Below the pieces are notes generated by a model, which worked only from the letters and a program-made list of their open reading frames with translations, was not told the DNA's origin and did no database searches. Below, in pieces: positions 20,144 to 29,639 of a DNA stretch of 38,058 bases. This DNA is from Candidatus Aminicenantota bacterium (GTDB taxonomy: Bacteria > Acidobacteriota > Aminicenantia > Aminicenantales > JAFGBC01): positions 1 to 38,058 of the forward strand of contig JALHUR010000013.1 of assembly GCA_022867325.1 (NCBI GenBank), read 5' to 3'. The position numbers and the translations under genes are program-made. Each line of letters begins with the position of its first letter. The stretch's first letter is position 1.

Positions 20144-22639
20144 ATGTCCATCGAATGTCCGAAGTGTCATTCCGAGAATATTGACACGTCAAGATTCTGC
20201 AGCAGTTGCGCCGCACCTTTGGGCCAGGCCGCCGCGCCCCTCGTCTCCCTGACGAAGACCCTGGCGATACCTCTTCCTGTTTTATCCAAGGACATCCTCA
20301 TCGCCGGGAAGTACCGCATCGTGGAAGAGATCGGTCGCGGCGGGATGGGCATTGTCTACAAGGCCGAGGACATCAAGCTTAAGCGCTGTATCGCCCTGAA
20401 ATTTCTCCCGCCTCATCTCATGAGCTCGCCCGAGTTCAAGGAGCGTTTTCTCATCGAAGCCCAGGCGGCCGCGGCTCTGTCCCATCCGAACATCTGCGTC
20501 ATCCATGAAGTCGGGGAGAGCGAAGAACGCCCCTACATCGCCATGGAATATGTGGAAGGGGAGACCCTCCGGGACAAGATCAAGAAAGGGCCGTTAAGGA
20601 CTGAAGAGGGTCTGGATATTACCATCCAGGTCGCCGCCGGTCTGGGCGAAGCCCACCACAAGGGCATCATCCACCGGGACATCAAGAGCGCGAACATCAT
20701 GGTCACGAATAAAGGCCAAGCCAAGGTCATGGACTTCGGGCTGGCCAAGCTTCGGAGTGGGAGCTCGCTGACAAAGAGCCAGACGACGCTGGGCACGGTC
20801 GCCTACATGTCCCCCGAGCAGGCGCGAGGCGGCGATTTGGATCAGCGGACGGACATCTGGTCGCTGGGCGTCGTTCTTTACGAAATGCTATCGGGAAAGC
20901 CGCCTTTCCGGGGAGATCACGACCAGGCCGTGATTTACTCTATCCTCCATGAGGAACCGGAGGCCCTGACCAAGGCCCGTTCCAACGCTCCGTCCGGGCT
21001 GGAGCAGATCGTCGGTCAGGCTTTGGTCAAGAACCCTGCCCATCGCTACCGGACCATGGAGGAATTCCGCGAAGACCTCGAGGCCGTCGCCGAAGGTCTC
21101 AAACCCCGCATAGCTAGGCCGCAGTGGATCAGGGCCAAGATACTCGGGATCAGAAAGGCTTATCTCTATGCCGCGGCCGCCGTGCTGGCGGTTCTTGTGG
21201 GTCTCAATGTGGGTGGGGTGCGCGACCTCCTCCTGGGGAATCCGAAGGGAACCATCATCCGTTCGCTGGCCGTTTTGCCCCTGGAGAATCTCTCGGGCGA
21301 CAAGGAACAAGAATATTTCGCCGATGGCATGACCGAAGAATTGATCACCACCCTGGCCAAGATGGGATCGCTCCGCCTGATCTCGCGGACCTCGATGATG
21401 CAGTACAAGGGTACCCAGAAGCCCTTGCCTCAGATCGCCAGGGAATTGAATGTCGAGGCTGTGATTGAAGGTTCGGTGATGCTCGAGGGCGGCCGGATGC
21501 GCATCACGGCGCAGCTCATCCAAGCCTCGTCGGACCGGCACCTTTGGGCCGAGAGCTACGAACGCGACTTGAGCAGCGTGCTAGCGTTGCAGAACGAAAT
21601 CGCGGGTGAGATTGCCGAGAAGGTCCATGCGGTGCTGACCCCAGCCGAGCAGGCCCGGCTGGCCGCGGCCCGGCCGGTCAATCCCGAGGCGTATGAAGCC
21701 TATCTGAAGGGAAAATTCTATTTGAACAAGATGACGCCGGAAGGATACGAGAAGGGCCTAGCCTACCTCAATCAGGCCATCGAAAAAGACCCGACCAACC
21801 CCATGCCTCATGCCGCGCTGGCGCTGGCGTACAGCATCATCGGCCACGAAAGGTTTCCCGATGCCCTTGCTCTGGCCAAAGCGGCCGCGCGCAAGGCAGA
21901 AGAGTTGGGCGGCGACCCTCCGGCGGAGATGTTACTGGCCTTCGGCATGACCAAACTCTATTCCGATTGGGATTACGAGGGGGCGGGCAAAGATCTGAAA
22001 CGCGCCATCGAACTGAACTCGAGTCTCGGCGAGGCCCATAGAGATTACTCGTGGTATCTCTTCCTCCCCGGCCGGCGGGATGAAGCCCTGGCGGAAATGA
22101 AACGGGCACAAGAGGTTGAGCCGCTCAATCCCCTGTTCTACGCCGATCGGGGCTGGCAATATTGGTGGGCGGGGCAGATTGACAAAGGGATAGAGGAGGC
22201 CCAAAAAGCGCTCGAGCTGGATCCTAATTTCAATGAGGCGCTCTGTCCCCTTGGATCGATGTATGCTGAAAAGGGGATGTTCGCCGAAGCCATTGCCACC
22301 CACCGGAAGCTCGCCGAGGTGGATCCTGCCTGGAGGTGGTCTCTGGTCACGACCCTTGCGCAGTCGGGCCCTGCTAGCGAGGCGCGCCAGACGCTGGCCA
22401 AGTTCTTCAAAGAGAAACCCGAGGCCACGGGCGCCTGGGCGGGATGGTTTCTGGCTGAAGCTTATGCAGCCCTCGGGGAAAAGGATGAAGCTTTTCGCTG
22501 GCTAGAAGCGGCTTACCAGGAGCGCCATAGCTTCCTTCCGTGGATCAATGACAATCCCGCTTACGCGCCTTTACGCTCGGACCCGCGTTTCCAGGACCTG
22601 CGGCGCCGGATGGGCCTCCCCGTAGAAGAAAGGAAATAG
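20144..22639 (+). CDS. Zinc-ribbon Ser/Thr protein kinase with FlgO/adenylyl-cyclase-like domain and TPR repeats
   Basis: 'CPKCHSENIDTSRFCSSCAAPLG'; kinase motifs GRGGMGIVYKAED, HRDIKSANIM, DFGLAK, SPEQ; then 'SLAVLPLENLSGDKEQEYFADGMTEELITTLAKMGSLRLISRTSMMQYKG' and TPRs. Confidence 0.9.
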   Translation: MSIECPKCHSENIDTSRFCSSCAAPLGQAAAPLVSLTKTLAIPLPVLSKDILIAGKYRIVEEIGRGGMGIVYKAEDIKLKRCIALKFLPPHLMSSPEFKERFLIEAQAAAALSHPNICVIHEVGESEERPYIAMEYVEGETLRDKIKKGPLRTEEGLDITIQVAAGLGEAHHKGIIHRDIKSANIMVTNKGQAKVMDFGLAKLRSGSSLTKSQTTLGTVAYMSPEQARGGDLDQRTDIWSLGVVLYEMLSGKPPFRGDHDQAVIYSILHEEPEALTKARSNAPSGLEQIVGQALVKNPAHRYRTMEEFREDLEAVAEGLKPRIARPQWIRAKILGIRKAYLYAAAAVLAVLVGLNVGGVRDLLLGNPKGTIIRSLAVLPLENLSGDKEQEYFADGMTEELITTLAKMGSLRLISRTSMMQYKGTQKPLPQIARELNVEAVIEGSVMLEGGRMRITAQLIQASSDRHLWAESYERDLSSVLALQNEIAGEIAEKVHAVLTPAEQARLAAARPVNPEAYEAYLKGKFYLNKMTPEGYEKGLAYLNQAIEKDPTNPMPHAALALAYSIIGHERFPDALALAKAAARKAEELGGDPPAEMLLAFGMTKLYSDWDYEGAGKDLKRAIELNSSLGEAHRDYSWYLFLPGRRDEALAEMKRAQEVEPLNPLFYADRGWQYWWAGQIDKGIEEAQKALELDPNFNEALCPLGSMYAEKGMFAEAIATHRKLAEVDPAWRWSLVTTLAQSGPASEARQTLAKFFKEKPEATGAWAGWFLAEAYAALGEKDEAFRWLEAAYQERHSFLPWINDNPAYAPLRSDPRFQDLRRRMGLPVEERK

Positions 22640-22924
22640 ACAGATCACGTTCGCCGTCGAGGGCAGATCCGCCCGGGTCGAAAAGCCTCCGTGAACCGAT
22701 TAGGGGGGCTTCTGCGGCGGAAAGGACCCGCCGCCTAAAGCCGCTTGTCTCGAATTTTTGTTGGCCGCTCGTCCGCCGGTCGAATATTTCTCCTAAAGCT
22801 CTCTCATGCCGGATGAGGAGGCCGCGATGAACGGCCGGATGAAATAATTTCCTCTCCTATAAAGCCGACGAAATCCCCACTTCGAGCTTTTAAAAGCGAA
22901 TAGTTGATCCCGAAAAGTTGCCGA

Positions 22925-22953
22925 TTGCGTGGGCCGCGATTGAGTGCTATAGT
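22925..22953 (+). promoter_or_regulatory. sigma70-like promoter TTGCGT-N17-TATAGT
   Basis: 17-nt spacer, extended TG motif before TATAGT, upstream of the M28 peptidase. Confidence 0.45.
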
Positions 22954-23012
22954 GCCCGAGAGTCGACTCCCTGCCTTTCCGAGGAAGGGTTCTGCCTGGT
23001 ATTGAGCTCGAC

Positions 23013-24599
23013 ATGAATAAGGAGGCAGCCTTGAACAAAAAGTCATCCCGGCGTTTACTTGCCGTCATCATCCTGGCCCTGATTTTTACCGTTCAGATCG
23101 TCGCCCAGGAAAAGGTCGATCTTCAAATCGTCCAACGCATCCGCAAAGAGGGGCTGGAAAATTCCAAGGTCATGGACTACTTGAGCTATCTCAGCGACGT
23201 CTGCGGCCCCCGCCTGTCGGAGTCTCCCCAATACCGCAAAGCGGGGGAGTGGGTGGTGGGCAAGCTCAAGGAACTCGGCCTGGCCAACGCGCAAATGGAG
23301 CCGTGGGGAACCTTCGGCCGCGGCTGGGAAATGCAGAAGATCTACGCCGCGATGACCGCTCCCCAGTACATGCCTTTGATCGCCTATCCCAAGGCGTGGA
23401 CCCCCGGCACCAATGGAATCGTCAAGGGCAATCCGGTCCTGATCGAAGTCACTAAGGCCGCCGACTTCGATAAATACAAGGGCAAGCTCAAGGGAGCCAT
23501 CGTCCTGACCCAGGCCGAAAAACCGCTCGAGATCTCCTTCGAACCGATGGCCGAACGACTGTCGGAGGATGGGCTGAAGAAGCTCGTCATTGCCCCCGAA
23601 CCGGGCGCCAGGCCGCCCTTCGGGCCAACGATGCAGGAGATGATGGCCCGTCAACAGTTGCAGGCGGCGATTAATAAATTCTTAAAGGACGAAGGAGCCG
23701 CCGTCCTGCTCGAGCCCAGCCGGGGAAAATACGGGACGGTCTTCGTCCAGGGCGGCGGATCCCAGATGAAGGGCGCCACCGAGCCTCCGCCCTCGGTCGT
23801 CGTCTCGGTCGAACAGTACAATCGGATCGTCCGCATCCTGAAGCTGAAAGTCCCGGTCGAGATCGAGGTCGAAGTCCAGGCCCGTTTCCTGGACGACGAT
23901 CCCCAGGGAACGAACGTCATCGCCGAAATCCCGGGCGTCGATAAGAAGCTGAAGGGGGAGGTCGTCATGCTGGGCGGACATTTCGATACCTGGCATGCGG
24001 GCACCGGGGCCACGGACGACGGTGCCGGCTGCGCCGTGGCCATGGAGGCGGTCAGGATCTTGAAGGCCCTGGGCGTCCGGCCCCGCCGCACCATCCGAGT
24101 GGCCATGTGGGACGCCGAGGAGCAAGGATTAATCGGCTCGCGGGAGTACGTCAAGAATCATTTCTTCGATCGGGTCAAGAAAGAGAAAAAGCCGGAATAC
24201 GACAGGCTGTCGGCCTATTTCAACTTCGACAACGGCAGCGGGAAGATCCGCGGCGTCCACGCCCAAGGCAACCTCGCGGCCGCCCCCATCCTTGAGGAAT
24301 GGCTGAAGCCTTTCCATGATCTCGGGGCGCAAACCGTGACGCTTCGCAACACGGGCGGCACCGACCACCTGTCCTTCGACGGGGTCGGCTTGCCGGGGTT
24401 CCAGTTCATTCAGGATGAATTGGAATACGACACTCTCACCCATCACTCGAACATGGACGTTTACGACCATATCTCGAAAGGGGACTTGATCCAGGCGGCG
24501 ACGATCATGGCCTCGTTCGTCTACAATGCGGCCATGCGGGACGCGAAGCTGCCCAGGAAATATTTCGACCCCAACGCCCCGCCGCGGGGCATGTTTTAG
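23013..24599 (+). CDS. M28 family peptidase with PA domain, secreted
   Basis: 'MLGGHFDTWHAGTGATDDGAGCAVAMEAVRIL', 'WDAEEQGLIGSREYVKNHF', 'GGTDHLSFDGVGLPGFQFIQD'; signal peptide. Confidence 0.9.
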   Translation: MNKEAALNKKSSRRLLAVIILALIFTVQIVAQEKVDLQIVQRIRKEGLENSKVMDYLSYLSDVCGPRLSESPQYRKAGEWVVGKLKELGLANAQMEPWGTFGRGWEMQKIYAAMTAPQYMPLIAYPKAWTPGTNGIVKGNPVLIEVTKAADFDKYKGKLKGAIVLTQAEKPLEISFEPMAERLSEDGLKKLVIAPEPGARPPFGPTMQEMMARQQLQAAINKFLKDEGAAVLLEPSRGKYGTVFVQGGGSQMKGATEPPPSVVVSVEQYNRIVRILKLKVPVEIEVEVQARFLDDDPQGTNVIAEIPGVDKKLKGEVVMLGGHFDTWHAGTGATDDGAGCAVAMEAVRILKALGVRPRRTIRVAMWDAEEQGLIGSREYVKNHFFDRVKKEKKPEYDRLSAYFNFDNGSGKIRGVHAQGNLAAAPILEEWLKPFHDLGAQTVTLRNTGGTDHLSFDGVGLPGFQFIQDELEYDTLTHHSNMDVYDHISKGDLIQAATIMASFVYNAAMRDAKLPRKYFDPNAPPRGMF

Positions 24600-24622
24600 G
24601 CCGACGCTCCGGGACCGCGGCC

Positions 24623-25513
24623 TCAGCGCAACAGCCCGAGCTTTTCGATGAGCCCGCGCAGCTCGGTCTTGCCTTTATCGGGCACATCGCCCAGCGGCAA
24701 CCGGCACGGCCCGCCGTGGAATCCCTGGAGGTCGAGGCAGTACTTGAGGCCCGGGATGCCGTACGTCTCCATCACGGCCCGGTTGAGGGGGATGAGGGCC
24801 TTCTGTATCTCGAAGGCCTGTTCCAGCTTCTTCTCCAGAAACAGGGTGTAGACTTCGGCGCAGAGACCCGGCGCCGCGTTGGCGACGGCCAGGATGGCGC
24901 CGCTCGCGCCCAAGGCCAGGCCCGGCAGGAAGACGTAGCCCGAGCCGAGGAGATAGCTGAAGTCGGATTTGACCTTGAGCAGGACCTCGGCGATCATGGC
25001 CAGGTTGCCGCCGCTCTCCTTGATCGCGACGATCTTGGGGTGGGCGGCCAGCTCGACGACGAGGGCCGTCTCGAGATTGATGCCCGTGTTCGGGGGGACG
25101 TTGTAGATGATGACCGGGACGCGGCTCTGATCGGCCACGGTCAGATAGTGGCGGCGGAGCGCCTCGCGATCCATCTTGGCCTTGTAGTAGGCGGGCGGCC
25201 GGACCAGGACGGCGTCGATACCGAGGCCGGCCAGGCGGTTGCCGAATTCGATCGTCTGCCGGGTCGATTCCCGGGCCGTGCCGGCGATGACCTTCATCCC
25301 GGCCGCGGCCGACTCGCGGGCCGTCCGGACCAAACGCTCCGATTCGCCGTCGTCGAGGTGGACGCATTCGCCGGTCGAACCCAGGACGACGAACCCGGAC
25401 AGGCCGTACTTGTTGTACATATGGATGTTGTCCCGGAATCGGTCGAAGGCCACGGCGTCCCCGGAGAAGGGCGTCGTCAGGGCCGGGAAGATGCCGAAGA
25501 GCGGGGTTTTCAT
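24623..25513 (-). CDS. Dihydrodipicolinate synthase (DapA)/N-acetylneuraminate lyase family protein
   Basis: 'FGIFPALTTPF', 'GFVVLGSTGECVHLDDGESERLV', 'PVIIYNVPPNTGINL', 'IVAIKESGGNLAMIAEV'. Confidence 0.85.
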   Translation of the reverse strand: MKTPLFGIFPALTTPFSGDAVAFDRFRDNIHMYNKYGLSGFVVLGSTGECVHLDDGESERLVRTARESAAAGMKVIAGTARESTRQTIEFGNRLAGLGIDAVLVRPPAYYKAKMDREALRRHYLTVADQSRVPVIIYNVPPNTGINLETALVVELAAHPKIVAIKESGGNLAMIAEVLLKVKSDFSYLLGSGYVFLPGLALGASGAILAVANAAPGLCAEVYTLFLEKKLEQAFEIQKALIPLNRAVMETYGIPGLKYCLDLQGFHGGPCRLPLGDVPDKGKTELRGLIEKLGLLR

Positions 25514-25542
25514 GTCGGGTATCCTCCTGGATTTTATCCGCG

Positions 25543-25920
25543 TCACCAGTCGTCGTCGCCTTCGATCTTCCGGAGCTCCCGGTCGCTCATGCCGAAGAAG
25601 TGGCCGACCTCGTGGAGGACGACCTCGCGGACCTTGGCCTTGATCGCCTCGTCGGTCCGGCAGAACTCCTCGATCGGCTCCTGATAGATGACGATGACGT
25701 CGGGCGGTATATTGCCGTAGTAGGGGCCTCGGTGGTGAAGGGGGACGCCGTGGTAGAGACCGAGAAGGGTCCGGCCGGGAGAGGCGCCCATGTCCCGCAG
25801 GGTCCGCGGCGAAGGCCGGGCTTCGACCATGACCGCGATGTTCTCGAGATGCTTCTTGAACTTGGGAGGGAGGTGGACCAGGGCCTCCTCAACGAGCTTC
25901 TCGAACTTCGCTCTGTCCAT
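25543..25920 (-). CDS. Zincin-like metallopeptidase family protein
   Basis: 125 aa, 'VREVVLHEVGHFFGMSDRELRKIE' (HExxHxxG-type site), 'LLGLYHGVPLHHRG', 'PDVIVIYQEPIEEFC'. Confidence 0.85.
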   Translation of the reverse strand: MDRAKFEKLVEEALVHLPPKFKKHLENIAVMVEARPSPRTLRDMGASPGRTLLGLYHGVPLHHRGPYYGNIPPDVIVIYQEPIEEFCRTDEAIKAKVREVVLHEVGHFFGMSDRELRKIEGDDDW

Positions 25921-25940
25921 GGCTCAGTCCCGTCGCATCG

Positions 25941-26480
25941 TCATTTCTCGATGCCTATCCGGGCGCGGACGCCTTTGTCCGAGTAGTGCTTGCGTTCCTT
26001 CATCTCGGTCACCAGGTCGGCCCGGCGCAGGATGGAGGGCCGGGCTGATCGGCCGGTCAGGACGACCTCGACATCGGCGGGTCTCCGGTCGAGGAAAGCG
26101 AGGACGTCCTTTTCCGGGATGAGGTCCAAGTCGACCGCGACGTTGACCTCGTCGAGGACGACGATCCGGTAGCGGCCGGAGAGCATGGCCTTGAGGCAGC
26201 GCGCCAGGCCGCGCCCGGCCCTGTCGATATCCTCGCGGTCGGGGTCTCCGTCAAGCCGGACGAATCCCCGGCGCCCGAACCGCTCGATCGCGATAAGAGG
26301 CGATAGACGACGGGCCGCCTTGAGCTCGCCCGTCGGCCGGCCCTTCAGGAACTGGCCGATATAGGTCGCGAAGCCGTGGCCGGCGGCGCGGAGGGCGAGG
26401 CCGAGCGCGGCCGTCGTCTTGCCCTTGCCGTCGCCGGTGTAGACCTGGACGCGGCCTTGGAACGACGAAGGAGCGGACAT
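25941..26480 (-). CDS. cobO: Cob(I)yrinic acid a,c-diamide adenosyltransferase
   Basis: 'RVQVYTGDGKGKTTAALGLALRAAGHGFATYIGQFLKG', 'YRIVVLDEVNVAVDLDLI', 'VVLTGRSARPSILRRADLVTEMKERKH'. Confidence 0.88.
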   Translation of the reverse strand: MSAPSSFQGRVQVYTGDGKGKTTAALGLALRAAGHGFATYIGQFLKGRPTGELKAARRLSPLIAIERFGRRGFVRLDGDPDREDIDRAGRGLARCLKAMLSGRYRIVVLDEVNVAVDLDLIPEKDVLAFLDRRPADVEVVLTGRSARPSILRRADLVTEMKERKHYSDKGVRARIGIEK

Positions 26481-26542
26481 AGTGAAATTTTAACATAAAA
26501 AACGGTGACGCCGCTGCCGTTTCCTTATGATATAATTTCGGC

Positions 26543-27814
26543 ATGCTGGATCCCAAATTCGTCCTGGAGAACAAGGACCTCGTCCTGGCCAAGACCGTCT
26601 CGCGCGGCCTCGCCATCAACCTCGACGAATTCGTCCGCCTGTCCGAGGTCAAGAAGGACACCCTGCGCAAGGCCGAGGAACTCCGGGCCAAGCGCAACTC
26701 GGCCTCCGAACAGGTCGCCAAGCTCAAACGCGAGAAAAATGACGCCTCGGCCATCATCGCCGAGATGAAGGGCGTCGGGGACGAGATCAAGGCCCTCGAT
26801 GACGATCTCCGCCGCCTCGAGGACGAGATCCGGCTGACCCTCCTCAACATTCCCAACCCGCCCCACGACTCGGTCCCGGTCGGCAAGGACGCTTCCGGGA
26901 ACGTCGAGGTCCGGCGCGCCGGCGAGCCGCCCCGCTTCGACTTCAAGCCGCTCGCCCATTGGGATATCGGTGCGAACTTGGGGATCCTCGACTTCGAGCG
27001 GGCCGCCAAGATCGCCGGCTCCCGTTTCGCCGTCTATCTCGGCCCGGGCGCGCGTCTCGAGCGGGCCCTGATCAATTTCATGCTCGACATCCACACCCGG
27101 GAACGGGGTTTCCTGGAAGTCCTGCCCCCGTTCATCGCCAACGCCGAGAGCTTGACCGGGACGGGCAATCTCCCCAAATTCGCCGCGGACCTTTTCAAGA
27201 TCGAGGGTGTTCCTTGGTATCTCGTCCCGACGGCCGAAGTGCCGCTCACGAATTATCACAGGGACGAGATCCTCGATGGCGCCATCCTGCCGCGGCGCCT
27301 GGCGGCCTATACGCCCTGTTTCCGGAGCGAGGCCGGGTCCTACGGCAAGGACATCCGCGGCCTCATCCGCCAGCATCAGTTCAACAAGGTCGAAATGATG
27401 ACCTTCAGCCTCCCCGAGGCGTCCTTCGACGAGCTCGAGTGGATGACAACCGGCGCCGAGGAGGTCCTGCGGCGTCTCGGGCTGGCCTACCGGGTCGTCC
27501 TCCTCTGCGCGGGCGACATGGGCTTCGCGAGCATGAAAACCTACGACCTCGAGGTCTGGATGCCGTCCCGGGACGGCTACCTGGAGATATCCTCCTGCTC
27601 GAACTGCGGCGACTTCCAAGCCCGGCGGGCCAACATCCGCTTCCGCCGCGAGCCCAAGGCCAAGCCTGAATTCGTCCATACCCTGAACGGATCGGGGCTG
27701 GCCGTGGGCCGGACGGTGAGCGCCATCCTCGAGAACTTCCAACGGCCCGACGGCTCGGTCGTTATTCCCGAGGCGCTCCGCCCCTACATGGATGGCCTGG
27801 AGCGGATCTCCTGA
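26543..27814 (+). CDS. serS: Seryl-tRNA synthetase
   Basis: '[22 protein letters not shown]' N-terminus, coiled-coil arm, motif 2 '[30 protein letters not shown]', motif 3 '[36 protein letters not shown]'. Confidence 0.96.
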   Translation: MLDPKFVLENKDLVLAKTVSRGLAINLDEFVRLSEVKKDTLRKAEELRAKRNSASEQVAKLKREKNDASAIIAEMKGVGDEIKALDDDLRRLEDEIRLTLLNIPNPPHDSVPVGKDASGNVEVRRAGEPPRFDFKPLAHWDIGANLGILDFERAAKIAGSRFAVYLGPGARLERALINFMLDIHTRERGFLEVLPPFIANAESLTGTGNLPKFAADLFKIEGVPWYLVPTAEVPLTNYHRDEILDGAILPRRLAAYTPCFRSEAGSYGKDIRGLIRQHQFNKVEMMTFSLPEASFDELEWMTTGAEEVLRRLGLAYRVVLLCAGDMGFASMKTYDLEVWMPSRDGYLEISSCSNCGDFQARRANIRFRREPKAKPEFVHTLNGSGLAVGRTVSAILENFQRPDGSVVIPEALRPYMDGLERIS

Positions 27815-27848
27815 AAATTCGGCGGCGCCTCATCAATGAGGCGGGCCC

Positions 27849-27911
27849 GACGTTAAGGACATCGTCGAGAAGTATCTGGGCTGCGGCAACCCGCGCGAGA
27901 TGGTTTTTGCG
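27849..27911 (+). pseudogene. Relic of IS91-type transposase zinc-binding region
   Basis: Reads DVKDIVEKYLGCGNPREMVFA, resembling the start of the IS91-type transposase zinc-binding domain; no full ORF around it. Confidence 0.45.
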
Positions 27912-28203
27912 CCCCAAGATGCTTTCCGGGCGTCGATTCACGCGATTTTCGTGGTGATTGACATCGCCGCGCGGCCGGCGATATATTACCGACATGGTTA
28001 GGAGGGGAGATTTAGTACGCGGAGCGAAAATCCGCCGCCCCGCGGAAAAAGCAAATTCTTAAACATCCCCATGACGTGAACTCATTTATTACCGGGAGCG
28101 ATAAATTGATTGCATGTTAGATTCTCAACAACCCAGAGTGGATCGGCATAATGCAGCAATCTATTTGATGCTTCCCTTAATAAGTCACTGCCGGGAGGTT
28201 TTC

Positions 28204-29511
28204 ATGAAAAAGATTTTTGTGATTTGTTGGTGTGTCATCAGTCTGTCAGCCATAGCAAGCGCTCAAACTCTGGTCACCAGGAGCGTTGTGAGCGATCAGA
28301 AGGGGAAAGACTATGCGCCAAATATCGTGCCGACGAGCGACGGCCAGTGGGCCGTCTTTTGGGCCCGGGACAAAGGTAGTGAAAACGTGATGATCCGAGG
28401 CCGAGGACTGCAGTCAGATGGGACGATCCTTACCGGCATTAGAAACCTGATCGGAGCGACACTCTATCGCCAGACGACTTTTGGAGGAGCGTCTCTCGGC
28501 AAGGGGCAGATCGTGGTGGGAGGGACACGTGAATCCGATCGCCAAATCGTGACGCGCGTCTATGACTCGAAATTGATAGCCAAGGCCAATCTTGTCGCTA
28601 CTGGGCAGACAGGGTTTAACACGACGTTTGCGCCATGCGCTTCGGGTGTGCTTTTGGCCTGGACAGACGCCATCGGCGCCCACATTGCTCCGCTCGACCC
28701 GTTCGCCGACGCTAAGCCCCGCCTTTCAAGGCGGGGACGAGAAGCGACACTTTTGTACTCAGCCCCTTGAGAGGAGATGGGGCTGAGTGGGCTCAGGGTT
28801 AACCCCGAACAAGCCCCGGCATTCATGCTGGGGGGTCGAGGGGTTGACTCGACGGGCCGATTCACCTCTTCCCCCCTTGAGCTGCCGACAGCCTCAAAGG
28901 CGCATTTTCTTCAACCAACCCGCATCGCCGCGACTCCCAATGGATACCTGGTCGTGGGCCTTGAGACGTACGCTGACTACAGTTTGAGACGTACGAGCGG
29001 CAATCTTGTAACCACCGATTTATCGAAGGCTAGCAAGGCCATCATCTACGAATCATCATTCAGCGAGCACGCCTTTGCAGCCGATGCCGCATGGGAGGGG
29101 AAGACCGGTTACACGCTGTTCGGACGGCGCGTCAACGACTCAAAAACCAGCGGTTATTTTCGAAAAATTAACGCCGCCGGAAAGCCGGCCGCGGCAGCGA
29201 AAAAGTTTCCGCCCAACAAAGCTCCTAACACCTGTAACTACCGAATCATCCCCCTCACGGGCACCGGCTGGTTTGCCACAACATGGTATGACTACAGCCA
29301 GGAGCTCATGTATCTGCAAATACTGTCCTCAAAGGGAACCTTCATGGGCAGCCCCGTCCCCATTTCGGAAAATGCCTATCGCATCCTGGACGACGTCGTC
29401 GACATGGCGTGGGACGCGGCATCGCAGAGGATCCTTGTCGCATACGCCGAGTACGCGGCAGCGCCGTCAACACCTGAGGACATTTGGGTCGCGATCTTCA
29501 GCCTGGAATAA
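28204..29511 (+). pseudogene. Secreted protein gene of unknown function interrupted by a 150-bp insertion
   Basis: MKKIFVICWCVISLSAIASAQ...IAPLD (28204-28698) and STGRFTSSPLELP...IFSLE (28849-29511) join in frame when 28699-28848 is removed, giving 385 aa; GGGAGG Shine-Dalgarno site before 28204. Confidence 0.75.
28699..28848 (+). mobile_element. 150-bp non-autonomous insertion with multi-stem RNA-like fold, copy 2
   Basis: Same 5' CCGTTCGCCGACGCTAAGCCCCGCCTTTnAAGGCGGGGACGAGAAGCGA and 3' GGCTCAGGGTTAACCC...AAGCCCCGGCATTCATGC...GTCGAnGGGTTGAC as copy 1, plus a 42-bp internal hairpin segment. Confidence 0.75.
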
Positions 29512-29639
29512 TCTCGGTGCCGCGGGCCGCCCAAAGAGGACAATATCACGTTGGCGGAACATACTGAAAGAACGGCCTTGACAACGCTTAAGAAATGGAT
29601 TTTTCTATTATGTAGAATTCGTTGGGAGGAGGTCCCGAC

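Noticed and set aside
24716-25684. 322-aa plus-strand ORF opposite the DapA-family gene
   Set aside because: Shadow ORF spanning two real minus-strand genes.
26525-27742. 405-aa minus-strand ORF opposite serS
   Set aside because: Shadow of seryl-tRNA synthetase, whose motifs are unambiguous.
29578-29611. TTGACA ... TATTAT promoter upstream of the gene at 29640
   Set aside because: Spacing of about 22 nt is too long for a standard sigma70 promoter.
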